Below, piece by piece: positions 37,365-49,000 of a stretch of 64,000 nucleotides of DNA. The stretch comes from Patellaria atrata CBS 101060 (Eukaryota > Ascomycota > Dothideomycetes > Patellariales > Patellariaceae), in contig MU006109.1 of NCBI GenBank assembly GCA_010093705.1, forward strand, positions 268,290 through 332,289, read 5' to 3'. The notes beneath the pieces are model-generated. The model did not search any database. It was not told where the DNA came from and saw nothing but the letters and a program-made list of their open reading frames with translations. Positions within the stretch are counted from its first letter, which is position 1. Every line of letters starts with the position of its first letter. The position numbers and the translations under genes are program-made.

Positions 37365-39048
37365 CTAGAAGCGGCTTCCGTGTACACCATGCTTGTGGAC
37401 GGAAAGGTCGGCCATGCGCTTCTTGGATTGACCAATGGTTTGAGAATCGCTGGATGTAGCTGTGGTGGTGTTCATGGCGCCGCTGAATTCGACGTTTTGG
37501 CAGTTGCCGGCATTGCACTGTTCGTAGATCGAAAGAGCTCTGGCACCACCGCAGATTTCACCATCATCTCCAAGGCATTTCATTTGGCAATTGCCTAGAA
37601 CACCAGCTTTAGGTTTACGATCCTCAGCGACGGAGTTTCCACAGTAGCATCTGTGCCGATTTTAGTGGATGTGTTGCCTGAAATTTAGCGTTATGATAGA
37701 CTTACTCATTGCCATATTCCAATCCAGCAATCCTGAACCCTTTACCCGAGCAGAAGTCGATACATTTCTCAACCGTCATATCCGGTTTACGAGTGTCTGC
37801 GCCCTGTAGAGTGCGATCGCCGTTATCATCAGTTCCACAACCGGCGTACATCCATTGTTTGGTGACAGTAATATCGGTAAAAAAGCTTTCAGCAAATCCA
37901 ATCTCCGGTTGAGGACAGTTCGCCACAGGTTTGACAACACCGGGACCGTTGCTCACGGGATTGCAGCCAGGAAGGGCATCGAGAACGCCCTCAATTTCTT
38001 CATCGATCATTCGAGGAAGCTTGCAGTTGTTGGCGTCGTCATTGGATTGCAGTGTAAATGCGTTACAGTCCCTGAGCTCGCCACTAACACTATTACAAGT
38101 ATCAATTGCTCGTTGAAGGACATCCACATCCCATCCGTTAACCTTCATAGATTAGTCGTTATCAAATTGAAACAAAACGTCTGAACACTTACGAAGTCAC
38201 CGTGGAAACCATAACCAGTTGCATCACCATTGGAAAGGACGAAAGGCTGCTTGTCACCATCCCACAGACCATCAAAGACTCCTGTGTCGTAGTAGACTTC
38301 GTAAAACAATGAGACCATGTGTACAGGGTGAGTTGGAGGGCATCTGCCGTTGTTGTAATCATTGGATGCCGGGTAGGACATATGCGACTTGTGGTCTGGA
38401 GAATCCAAGTTCACGCCATCCCAGCAAGAAGGAAAGAAGATCTGAGTGCGCATCTGACCACACTTGTAAGGGGGAAAGTTGTTTGTCTCCGGCTTCTCTG
38501 CGCCCAAACAGGCGTAGGTAACAGCTTTAGAAGCCAAATCATTGCCAAAAGAGCGCTTGCTTGGATCGCCTGCAAGCATGCGGAAACCCTTAGGGAAAGC
38601 ATGTAACTTGTCGTTGTCCGGGCCACCACGTTGCCTTATGACGAGTCAGTTTATCTCATATTGGCATGGAAATTGCAATGTTAACTCACAGATAGTAAAT
38701 GAGAATACCAGCTTCATGACCGGTACCGTCACCGGATTGAGGGACATTGATGAAGCTTCCGTTCTTCGCGTGGAAGTAGAGCGATGGAACCCAGTAGTTG
38801 GAAAGATCTTCCTTGATGCTGCAAGAGGTGCAAGCTGAGTTGATGGCATCTTCGTAGCTCATCTCGAAGCCAAAACCACTGCCGCCTGAGATGGTATGCA
38901 CATGGCCGGAAGCTTTGCCAGGACTGACGATTGGATCAGCACGTTCACGGACGATGCTACCAGGACATCCCATGCGGAAGAATGCCGTGACTGGGACCAA
39001 AAGAGAGGCGGCAACCAGGCCGAAAGAAGTGATGCCTCTGTAGCGCAT
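37365..39048 (-). CDS. Secreted DUF1996 + WSC-domain protein
   Basis: Extracellular or cell-wall-associated protein. Exons 39048-38690, 38634-38193, 38142-37706 and 37650-37365 join in frame to 507 residues. A signal peptide is evident (GLVAASLLVPVTAFF). The DUF1996 domain spans residues about 30-300: FRMGCPGSIVRERADPIVSP, SGHVHTISGG, NYWVPSLYF, MRTQIFFPSCWDGVNLDSPD, HMSYP and GYGFHGDF. A WSC domain follows at about 380-480 with its Cys pattern (YAGCGTDDNGDR, CIDFCSGKGFRIAGLEYGNE, CYCGN, NCQMKCLGDDGEICGG). WSC domains bind carbohydrate, so a wall-polysaccharide role is likely, but the enzymatic activity of DUF1996 is not established. The ATG at 39048 is used; the upstream in-frame extension starts only from TTG. 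Confidence 0.9.
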
Positions 39049-40682
39049 CTTGAATATTGACAACGAAGATTTAAGTTTGACGAAGAAGTTAGACCTGCGT
39101 CTTGAATTTTAAAGAAAGTCAAAGTCGATCGGTTTTCCGTTCCACGAGAGGAACTGAGTCAATTTTGTTGACTCTTTAGACAAAGGAGCGACTCGTCTAA
39201 ATATAGACAGCGAAAGGTATGACTTAATGAGTGTGATGAAAGGAACTTGACAACAGTCGGAAGGTCTCGGACCGGCGGTGCAAATGTTGAATTGAAAAGA
39301 AGGTGGGTGAGAAAGAACAAAAAGAGGGTGATGTTAAAGTGAGGTGGAGGTGGAGGTGCAGTTGGACGTTTGTATACAAAAATTACTGCAAGTAGGACGA
39401 AATCTTGGCACTTCAGTGGAGTGAAGTTTCACGACGCTGTTCACATGCGGGAGCGCAGCCGCGCATCCCAGCAGGTGATTCAAACCTCATTTGCAAGGGC
39501 CGGAGAAAAGAGAGCTGGAATAGCTCGCTGATTCTGTTCTTTCTTGAAACCAAACACCCAAACTCACCTTTAATTTGCCCCCAAAGCGCCTGAATCGGAA
39601 CTTCCTGTGGCGTCTATATCTCGTCACCACCATCATGAAAGACCCAAAAGATGAATAGTCAAGTTACTCGACCTACGAGTATTGAATTCTGAAGCTCTTC
39701 GGGATCGGCTTGCATGCGGACTTGCTGCTCTCTGTTGATGAGGCCTCGAATGCTATTCTTCTGGAAACGCCATGTTTCTCCTCTCTCAGTGTGACAAACA
39801 GCCAGTCGGACAGGAACAATTCCACCACCAGATCAGAAACTTCATCCCCGCGCTCCAAGCCAAACGCCGTCCATGCAGCGTCCGGATCTGTGGTGCAACC
39901 CAGTTGCTGGATAAGCGTCCTGGGGTACCTAGATGCCAGCCGGCGTAACCTACACAGAAGTCTTGCAAGAATCTCGGGAAAACGTTGTTTTGGAAACTGT
40001 ATAACGCAATCAAGATTCATGGCTTCAGCCTCAATGGACGGAATTGAACATTAAGCGGCGCAAGGTTTCGTTTCTAAACTCAAGAGCTTTGGGAAGATCT
40101 GGATGAGGAGCAGAAATGAAGAGGGGACGTTGGTGAATCTCGGCTCAGCAGTGATGCTTGTCGATCTCCCCTGGCGCTAAAATTCAGGAGCAAAGCCCTA
40201 GGAGCGATCATGGAACTATCTACAATCTACAGGGGACGGGAATAATGATAAGGATCGCAAGCCGTCCCGCCTCAAGACACCTTCCTCTTGACCTCCTTCA
40301 CCGAGTACTTGGTAACGACTATCGGGACAAACATGTTTGGTTTCGACCTGTTTCTCAGTCATTATACCCCTTCACGACGAATTCACAGCGCTTCTCTCAG
40401 CGCCAGTCCATTTGATCCCAGAGGCAGCTTCGCTGACATTCTTCGCAGTGCGCGCTCGCTAAAAGTGCCAACTCTCTGTTACACAACCGATAGATGAGTC
40501 CTCGGTTGGCTCGAGGTGCTTAAAGGGTGAAACAGCAGGATAACCGACTCCAGCCACGGTGCAGAAAGCGGTGCGTATAGGTGATCGAGTGAAGCCCACG
40601 GCTATGCGGGTCTCTATTTTCTTTATTGCTCCTGCAGGACACATACTGCAGTCATTCTACGATAAGGCAGAAGTGGATAACC

Positions 40683-40808
40683 TCCTGTCCCCGCAGTGCT
40701 GCTGCCCCTCATTTCTATATCAAATGGAAATCAACATCAAGATGCAGTGGAAAGGGATAAGAAGCATGGCGCTCCGCTGGCACGGATGGCCCCCATCACT
40801 CAGTTATC
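40683..40808 (+). repeat. Diverged repeat, copy A
   Basis: About 126 bases beginning TCCTGTCCCCGCA and ending CAGTTATC. They align with 42462-42582 over their full length, with a few small gaps. Most mismatches have G or C here and A or T in the other copy. Confidence 0.65.
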
Positions 40809-42461
40809 GTCATCGCATGATTCATCTATATTCGTTTCCTAGGGCGTAAAGCGTGTTTGGGAAGTGTTGTGGCGTATGAGGTGAGGCGCCTGTGCCTGAA
40901 AGGGGGCACTTTTATTTTCGTTTCCTTTGTTTGTTGGGACCACTCTCGTTCTTTCGTCTTTCCTCTTATCAAAGGAAGTCTTTAATAATGACCTACTTCG
41001 GAAATTTCTGGTTCAGGAGCGCTCTGTACTGTACAATTGTCATATCCACGTATCTCTTTTCGCGGGGCCGCTGGCGAGTATTTCGGTCAGACGGTCCTTC
41101 ATCCATAGGGGAGTTGCAAAATGTCGTACAATATCAGCCACGCCGTTGTTTTTGCCATTCAAGCTTATCGTTGCTAGTAATATATTCTGGGGTATCACTA
41201 GCTTTCTTTGGTACTTGCCTCATTCGAATGTTGGCTTTCACATGATCCATAACTTCTTCCCATTCGCGGTTCTGATGGTGTCTTGTTTTGCATCGATATT
41301 GCTGTTATCTTGTCAGATTCTCCCATATTCAGCAATTGATATGCAGAAGGCGACTGTCCTTGCCAATGTGGCGTGTTGATCCTCATTGCGGTTTCTCTCC
41401 CTGACGGAGTCGGAAGAACCAGCTAATTGGAGAGGTGAAATGGTCTCAAGTCTGAATAAGTTGTACCACAAGTTGAGTGGGAATGCATTAGAAATTAAGT
41501 TAGACGCAAAGATCATATGATTGTTCAGTATGGAAGGTGTTCATCGTCTATTGTGGTATAACTGTAAACCCTCTCATCATGATGACTACTAGCATAACAC
41601 CGTCTAGTCCATCCACATTAAAAGAGTAATTTGTACCGACAAATCTAGTTTACAGAAGGAGTCTTAATATAATAAACCTTACCCAAAGCTCTGGTCATCC
41701 GAAATCCCAATATCGAACAGCCTAGTTCCGGGCCCGACATTCAGGTTTGTGTTATGAACCGGTCACGCTTCTTCCAACTCTTTCCCTATACACTTGATAT
41801 TACTCCGCGGGGGTTCATAGGAGGAAATAGCAAACACGCATGACAGAACAAGGTACCCGCCCGAAATGCTTAAGGGAGGATTTTGACACCTTTTCGCCAC
41901 TCCTTACCAGCATGCAGAAGATCAATAAAGACCCTGGAAAGAGAAACCGGCCTTATGTCGTACAGAGGCAACTGACGTGGAGGGTTATGCAGTACGAGTA
42001 CCTTAGCTTCTCGAACATCAGTAAAAAGCTCCAACAAACGAGATATCTACGGTGGAGGAACATTAAACATTGTGAAGGCGAGAATCCCTTACGCTGGTCG
42101 ACTGTCGAACTTGCCGCTGTCTAGCTTCTGTTGTAACAGTGGGGCAGCCCTTTGCATATCTCTCTCGAGCACTAACTTCCTGCATGGGGGACGCGGTGAC
42201 AATATAAAGGGCATTTTCAGCATGATCTCTTGGACGGGGTCTTGTTATCTCCCTCACGGACGCGACACTGGCATTTGAATATAGGGCTCTACATTCGCAT
42301 TCATTGCCTGCTGGAACTAGCCACGCACCCATTGTTCAATCCCTCGCTTGTGCTCTAGACCACAACGAAACTGTAAAACGAGGGCAAAAAAAAAAGAGCT
42401 GCTCTTCCTCTCACATCTCTAAAGAAACATCCGAAAATGGCTCTCACACGACTCGCTAATG

Positions 42462-42582
42462 TCCTGTCCCCGCAATGCTACCCCTGATCTCTATCAAATG
42501 AAAATCCACAACTGAATACAGCGAAAAGGGGTAAGAAACATAGTGTTCAGTTGACACACATTGCTCTCAGCATTCAATTATC
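42462..42582 (+). repeat. Diverged repeat, copy B
   Basis: Direct-orientation partner of 40683-40808, 1.8 kb away. Shared islands are TCCTGTCCCCGCA, TATCAAATG and TAAGAA. The differences are mostly G-to-A or C-to-T relative to copy A, with a few transversions. No open frame is conserved between the copies, so this is probably a fragment of a non-coding or dead element. Confidence 0.65.
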
Positions 42583-42966
42583 CACTTGGGTTACTCGTAT
42601 AGGGAAAAGCCCTTTATATCTATTAGCGGATAAGTAAACTGTTAAGTAAGTATACTTACTCCTCTTTAGTTATTATAATCTTTCCTAGCGTGTTAAAGCG
42701 CCCGTTAACCTTATGTAATTTTCCCTTGACCTTTTGGAATTCTCTCTTGACCTCGGTAAACCGACCGATTGATTCCATTGCCTTATTAGGTATGTAGTCG
42801 ACCTTCGCGCCCATGGATTTTGTTTGATACGTAATGGTCCTGATTATGATGCGATTATTTCCGGGACTTGCCATCAGACTATTGGATCTGTGCGAGCATC
42901 TCAGATCCAGGATGATTATAATTTTACATCTGGGGTAGGAATGATAGCGACACGGTCTATTGAACG

Positions 42967-43529
42967 TCAGAATTTCAAATGTGTTAGCATGTCGATGATT
43001 ATCGTACCATGATCACATGTAAAACATATTTTCCCATCATCTTCCCTTTTCATAATTCCCCTCAAAAGCGCCGTCCGTTTTCCAATCGACACGAGCTCAC
43101 ACTCTACCACAAGTCTCGTACCTTCAGGAGCAGCCCTAAGGTACGTACAATTCAAGCTTCTAGTAACATGACCCGTATCCCAGAATCCCTCTCTCGTTAC
43201 TGGTATAATAGTCATCGACGTGCACATGTCGAATATCAAAGCGACGGCTCCACCGTGGAGATTTCCGCTGAGGTTACAGAGCGCCGGAGTTACGTGGAGT
43301 TTCCATCTGCTTGACACATTGTTCCGGTCTGAGGGGGATATGGTCACGGAATCAAGGGAAAGGGCGCCTACGAGACATTTGTCGTGACCCTGTGCAATAT
43401 TAGCGGAGTCACTGGAGTATTGTATTCCCTGATGCTGCTCACATTGTAATCTGGGTCTACGGCTCGTTCCAGAAACCAGTTTACCAGCTCATGGACTTCT
43501 TGTTGGGTCTTTTCTGCGTCATCTTTCAT
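42967..43529 (-). CDS. Hotdog-fold acyl-CoA thioesterase (ACOT13/PaaI type)
   Basis: Exon 1 (43529-43443) and exon 2 (43389-42967) are separated by a 53-nt intron and give 169 residues, normal for a single hotdog domain. The active-site block is LSGNLHGGAVALIFDMCTSM, where HGG..A..FD is the family signature at the start of the central helix. Later strands are TRSLNCTYLRAAPEGTRLVV and KRTALLRGIMKREDDGKICF. The family hydrolyses acyl-CoA or aryl-CoA thioesters; the substrate is not predictable. No targeting signal is obvious. It sits alone inside a decayed, gene-poor stretch but looks intact. Confidence 0.85.
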
Positions 43530-44966
43530 ATTTGTAGTTCAATTACAGCCCACAGGAGTGTCTACCTTAGGTAAGTGCTCCTACTGCGTTTTTAATACAG
43601 TATAAAATGAAGGAGTTGAGTGGAGCTGCTCATGAACTGGAAAAGACCAACAGCCGAACCTCGGCTTCTTAATATCAACTTCACCTCATCATGTGTATAG
43701 TCTCATCTACAAGTAAATGGTATAATAAGTGATAAATCCATCATAAATGACATTTCTTCATTTGTGTATCGTGTAGCTCTTCTCATCATAAATATATCAT
43801 GTCTTTCAACAAGACCGTGATGGAGCCCCATCTGACATATTCCCTCTGAACACAGATCTCTATGGCATACAAGCTAAAAGGCAAGGGTCCTCTAATATGA
43901 GCATATGACAGAGTATAATAGATGAGGTAGTATATCAGGGCAGATCTTTCAAATCCGGGTAGGTGTCTTTTATTTGTTTCGTTGTCTATTCTCACTTCCA
44001 ACGGAGATTTTCATTGAGTTCCCGTACACTTATTGCATATGTGATAAAGTATTCGGTCCTCCAATGAATGTCTTTTTGTTCAATTTAGTAAAAGTAAGGA
44101 CATGAAGTGTAATCAGAGAAAGACTATGAGATATTGGATTGAAAAGTAAGGTACTGTACTAGAGATGGTTCATTGCCAGATTTGTCATGCCGGCTGCGCA
44201 TGATATCTTATCCGTTCTTCGGTGACGGGTCCATCTACAAACAGATCCCACTCCCGCACGTTATCAATTTCAAATCGCTCCCACCCTTTCGATTTCATGG
44301 GCCACCAGTCTAGTGGTAGTACAGCAGTACTTGCTCAAGTCAACCTCCTGCGTTGCAACTGGTACGTGGGTACAACTCCCGGTTGTGGCTGCCTAAGGAT
44401 ACTCATTTGAGTTTAAGGAATTTTGGGACCTGCTAAGTATTCCTGACTTCGCCTCAGCAAAACCCAGTTCGCCTGGTTTTCTGGGAGTATCAAAGAGAGG
44501 CTTCTCTTTTTGTATTTTTTTTTTTTTTTTGCTGCTATTTTCTCCATTTATGCTCTATCTATTTAATAATGGATAAACATGCAGTCATCTCTATGTTTAA
44601 TGCGAGATGGTGTCTTGCGCAATGGCGAGTGAGTATGGAGCAGAATTACCTTCACTTTGCCCGCTTTTCTTGTGCGATTGAAATACACTACATTGTGTCT
44701 TCAAAGACTGAGCGATACCAAGTAACAAGGATGGTAATACAATGTTCTTTGCGAATGGAAAATCTGGATCAGTACAAAATCATAACCAAAAACAACTCTT
44801 TGATATTTTCCAGAATATTGTTTTCATCAACAGAATTCTTGACTATTAAAGGGTATGAAGTCCACTACTATCATACAAACTAAAGCTCATTGCAAAACTC
44901 AAAAGAACACCATTGTTTTATTAATCCATCACTTAAACGCTATATACATATATCACCAACACCAAC
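43530..44966. other. Intergenic with tRNA-like element, no gene seen
   Basis: AT-rich 1.4 kb between the thioesterase and the RING-type gene. The element at 44300-44535 is listed separately; the other frames are short and unsupported. Confidence 0.4.
44300..44535 (+). mobile_element. tRNA-derived SINE-like element, degraded
   Basis: The head resembles a tRNA: an A-box-like CAGTCTAGTGG (44306-44316), a B-box-like GGTACAACTCC (44369-44379), and near-complementary arms GCCACCA / TTGTGGC around them. The B box differs from the consensus GGTTCGANTCC at the core. The body is non-coding and ends in a small hairpin (GAGAGGCTTCTC) and then a run of about 20 T at 44510-44530. Confidence 0.45.
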
Positions 44967-45920
44967 ATGGTTGCAACCCACGTGGACGTGAGAGCTGGCC
45001 ATCACAGCAATTCAAGGGGTCTCGGCTTCTGGGAGCGCATATTCTGGAAGAACGATAGGAATGATGTCTGCCAGCGCGACAACATCAACACAATTGACTC
45101 ATCGCCCGCCAACAGCGACAGCCACGTCGACGGGAATGTAGTCAATAAAGAGACCTCTGAACCCGAAATCTGCTCTCCACTCAAAGAGCCGGACATGCCT
45201 ACCCGCGAGCTTCCCCCCCTATACGGCCCCTTGAACAAAGACACCCAAGACTGTCCAATGTGCCAGTGGCCACTCCGGCTCCAAGACCCCACAGGTGACG
45301 ATGCGGCAGTCCAGCTGCCCGGCCCATGCGACCACATCATCTGCTCCCACTGCGTCGGATCGTGGCGGCTCCTCCTCGCCAAGAGCGACGACAGTCTCTC
45401 CACTCCCACCTGCCCCATCTGTCCAGCGAGCAAGGTCATAGCATCGATATTCGTGCCCCCCACAGCGCAAGACTACCAAGTCCACATCGGTCTCTTACTA
45501 GGCGTCCTGGACGACCTGTACGGCGGCCGATTAAACGACCTCGACACGCGGGTCGTAGACCACCCGGAGTCCTTAAGCGTGGTCCACTTCGTCGACGTGT
45601 GGACCACGGCCATCGCGGAGGATATCGAGCAGATACTGTCGGTGCGGGATTTTCTTAACTACATGTATATCGGGTTCAAGCGGCTGGTCTGGCGGTACCA
45701 TCCCGATGATCAGACTCTACTTCCGAAGTACCATGAGTGGTACGAGACGGTTGAGGAACTTTGGCTGCTGCAGGTCGAAGAGGCGGTTGAAGGCTTGAAC
45801 GGGCCTGAGGTCGCGCTTATTGAGATCGCGCGGAGGGTGAGGGAGGCGAAGTGTGCTTCTGAGGATGGCGCGACAGGTGGATCTATAGTGGGTAATCTTC
45901 TTGGGTGGCTAAATGTTTGA
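44967..45920 (+). CDS. RING-type zinc-finger protein
   Basis: Single exon of 317 residues. A C3HC4-like RING occupies about residues 94-150. It starts with CPMCQWPLRLQ, has a long first loop, then CDHIICSHC, and ends with CPIC. This gives the CxxC, CxHxxCxxC, CxxC spacing expected to bind two zincs. Such proteins often act as ubiquitin ligases, but this is inferred from the finger alone. The N-terminal 90 residues are acidic/Ser-rich. The C-terminal half is helical (DVWTTAIAEDIEQILSV, FLNYMYIGFKRLVWRYHP) and I do not recognise it. Genes of this plan are common and often lineage-specific in filamentous fungi. Coding GC is well above the surroundings. Confidence 0.7.
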   Translation: MVATHVDVRAGHHSNSRGLGFWERIFWKNDRNDVCQRDNINTIDSSPANSDSHVDGNVVNKETSEPEICSPLKEPDMPTRELPPLYGPLNKDTQDCPMCQWPLRLQDPTGDDAAVQLPGPCDHIICSHCVGSWRLLLAKSDDSLSTPTCPICPASKVIASIFVPPTAQDYQVHIGLLLGVLDDLYGGRLNDLDTRVVDHPESLSVVHFVDVWTTAIAEDIEQILSVRDFLNYMYIGFKRLVWRYHPDDQTLLPKYHEWYETVEELWLLQVEEAVEGLNGPEVALIEIARRVREAKCASEDGATGGSIVGNLLGWLNV

Positions 45921-46059
45921 GTACATATTTCTTGCCCTGTATAGGATAGATGCTGGACGCTTATGTAAATATCGGAATATATATACTGTAACTGAACAAA
46001 CGAGACTGCAAATATTTGACTGGAATTTGTATAATGAGTTACCAATCGAGTTCGAATAC

Positions 46060-49000
46060 TTAGGAACCTGGGATCGCTGACACGGAGTTACGGCTACTTG
46101 GGATAGTGATAAGTAGATAATAAAGAGATTTTTTTGCATCTTCCGCTGATATGTTAATGATAGTGCGGCCAGAGGACAAGACTATTTGAAAGATTAGCAT
46201 TTGCATCATAGGTCCAATACCTTGAATAAGGACGCATTGTCGAACTAAATCTTCTCGTTTCTCAAGTAAGTTCGCTCGAGCTGCGGATTCCCGCTGTGTC
46301 AAACTCGTTAATTGCTATTTTGCGAACGTTGTCTACTTCCTCACCGAGTCGGTTGAACGACAGATCTCCGTCCTCGATTGATTTTTTCAGTCATCGTTCG
46401 CCGTCGTTGTGAATTAACATGAGGCCGTCTATGCGTGGTTGAAATCCGTTAATCGTGGTATCAAGCCATTATTATGCAGAAAACATTGCCTCCTTCAATT
46501 TTCTGAAAAGCTCTGTTTGCATGAGCTTCTCTCTTAGTGTCTCCTGAACGACGAGCAAGACTCCTCTCGCTGCTGTTAGTTCAACGTTATGTATCACGAT
46601 AGCAGCAGCCTATGATCACAAACCGATTAGCTAGAATATAGTAAGAAGTGAAGGGTAAGATATACAACATCTGCTCTATACCATTCACGCTCTCTTTCAC
46701 GACGATCGACTTCCCAGTTTAGACTATTGATAACTCCTAGATAAGTGTTAGCTTCAGCGTATGTAGCTAAAGCATGTTCCAATCACCTTGAGCTTTTTCC
46801 ACGTCTTGAATGCGATTTGAATATCAATCTCAACATCACCAAATTTTGCCATGAAATCTGAGCGAGCATTATCACGCTTCCTCCTGGCTTCTTCGATCTG
46901 TCATGCTTGCTCTTTGTTGCAGGCATCAATGTTTGCTCTTGCATTCCGTACTTGAACATTAGGCTGCTCAAGGTTTGATGCACGATTCTTTTCTGCCCTT
47001 GCGCGCTCGGAACTGAATTTCGACTCCGCATTTGATCTCTGGATATTGTTCTCAGACTTGACCGCTTCTAGCTCGGCCATCGCCCTGATGATCTCTTGTT
47101 CTTTCTTTATTACTTCCTCATGATTTTGATCTATGAGGGAATCGTATTTTACTTGCGCCTCACGACATTGTCTATCATAATCAGCTTATGTCTTTTCGAC
47201 ATCTGCCATCGCTTTTTCAACTTCCTCTTGGATTGCCTTATGACCAATGTCAATAGCACCAATGATCACCTTCTTAATTTGCTCGATGGTTGCTTCCAAT
47301 TTTCAATCTGCAGCTTTGGGATCTTGCTCGGTCTAAACGGATATCATTTCAGCAGTCACCTTGATGTAAAGGCCAGCGGACCAAAGGAGTTCAAAGTTGA
47401 AGTAGAATATTCGATGTGGCATGAATTGAATGTTAATGTCTGCGAGCACGTAGCTGTCAAATATCTCGATCATGCTGCTGAGCTTGAACGCTTGCTGTAG
47501 CAGTGTGAGTTCAACATCCAGTAAAGCCTCTTCGTCTTCTATCTTGTGAGCGGACCGATTTGAAAATTCTTGATCCTGGTTTGGAACCTAAAGCCAATCA
47601 TACTTACCTCCGCATCCATAGAGGCGTACCAGTCATATATCTGAATCTTGTCCTTGAACCGGGTGCCCATTGGATACCATGTGTCGAGGTAGGTGTAACC
47701 AAGACTTGCATAAATATTCACATCCTTGAAACTGATAAGGTCGATGTTCGGAATGACGATTGTATCATCACCGATCTTGGATGCAATGAACGCACCGATT
47801 TGTACGAAGTTGAGAGTGTCAGCTTTAATCTGTATGAGTGATTGTCTTTGGGTTTGCCCCCAAGCAGAAGGGAATGTCATACTTGTCTACGTTTCGATCA
47901 TCCTTCAGAGTTTTAATTGCATCAGCAATTTTGTCTGTAGATATTCCCTCCTGAATACCTAGAACTTTGGCAGCACCTACCCCTTGAACTATTTTAGTAA
48001 GATTTTCATTCAGCTTGCTCTCTCCAAGTTTACTGTTGAAAGCTTTGTCAACCGTCAAAAGCGCTTTGAATCCGAGCGAATTGAGCACTCCTGATGCTAA
48101 GAATACTGGCCATTCGATGCTGACAGAGCCGCCAAGGTCATACAGTCGTACTGCTTTGCTAAGGCTAAGTGGGTCGACGATTGCATCAGCTTTGTTCATG
48201 AGTATACCAAGGCTACCAGTTAGGCCGTCTACCCCAAGCTCCAGGGATACTTTGATGGGTTTCTCCCGGTCTTCTTCCATGCGGATGAAGAGGTCGCCTT
48301 TGAATTTGCAGATTGGAGTTGTATCAGTCAATCTCCACCCAAATTGCTCTCGTGTAGAAGCGTTCTTCTATTTCAATCTGTTGACTAAGTCAGCTTCAAA
48401 CTTGATAATATACACCTGGATATACCTTATAAGAGGGCGGAAGGAAAACTGCCACCTTAAAAACTTTTTTATTCTTCTCAAAGCGAATCTTCTTGTAAGG
48501 ACAATCCTCGAGATTGCTCTTTTTTAGTGCTTTGTTTGGTTCCCCGTCTTCCTGTAACATTGGCACGCGATCCAAAACGGCGCTGAGATAGAACCCTAAA
48601 CACTAAGTCAGCGCACGGCATTTGTAATTGATCGTTGATCGTAACCTTTTGTGACTTGATATCGCCAGATTTCCGGCGGAAGGTATGCCTCGTCCATATT
48701 GGTACCGTAGACGGTAAATTCTGACAGTTGACAATCTAAGAATGACCCTGGCTTAATCGAGTCATCAATTATTGTCCGAAGTGATACGAAAGTACGAACT
48801 TTGCCCGCAGCAACGACTTGCAATCTGCCTTTGGACGAGTAGCCCATCGATAAGGTAATATATGCTTTGAGCTTTTCTTTCGCATCTGTCTTCTGTACGA
48901 TCTCCTCTCCGAATGGGAGAACAAGAGCCCTTTAATCTTTAAGCCCACAAAACATGTCATATCATTGATTGCGATTTCTTGCTTTTGCATTGGAGTCTTG

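Larger units (their letters stand above)
39049..42966. other. Gene-poor region with diverged repeats
   Basis: Nearly 4 kb without a convincing gene. It contains a 115-codon minus frame at 39673-40020 (starts with ATG, no known motif), assorted short frames, and the two diverged copies of a 120-bp repeat listed separately. Base composition and lack of conserved frames suggest decayed DNA. Confidence 0.45.

Noticed and set aside
37191-37598. 135-codon plus-strand frame
   Set aside because: It lies antisense over the last exon of the DUF1996/WSC gene, whose minus-strand frame and Cys pattern are far better supported.
39673-40020. 115-codon minus-strand frame starting with ATG
   Set aside because: Reads somewhat like protein, but no motif, no supporting splice structure and a decayed context; not enough for a gene call.
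40892-41379. Overlapping plus-strand frames with hydrophobic segments
   Set aside because: Two different frames cover the same bases with no conserved motif; hydrophobicity comes from T-rich DNA.
47825-47900. Frameshift in the giant pseudogene near 47.86 kb
   Set aside because: A GTAGAC..CATACAG intron could join the two frames there, so this spot was not counted as a disruption.
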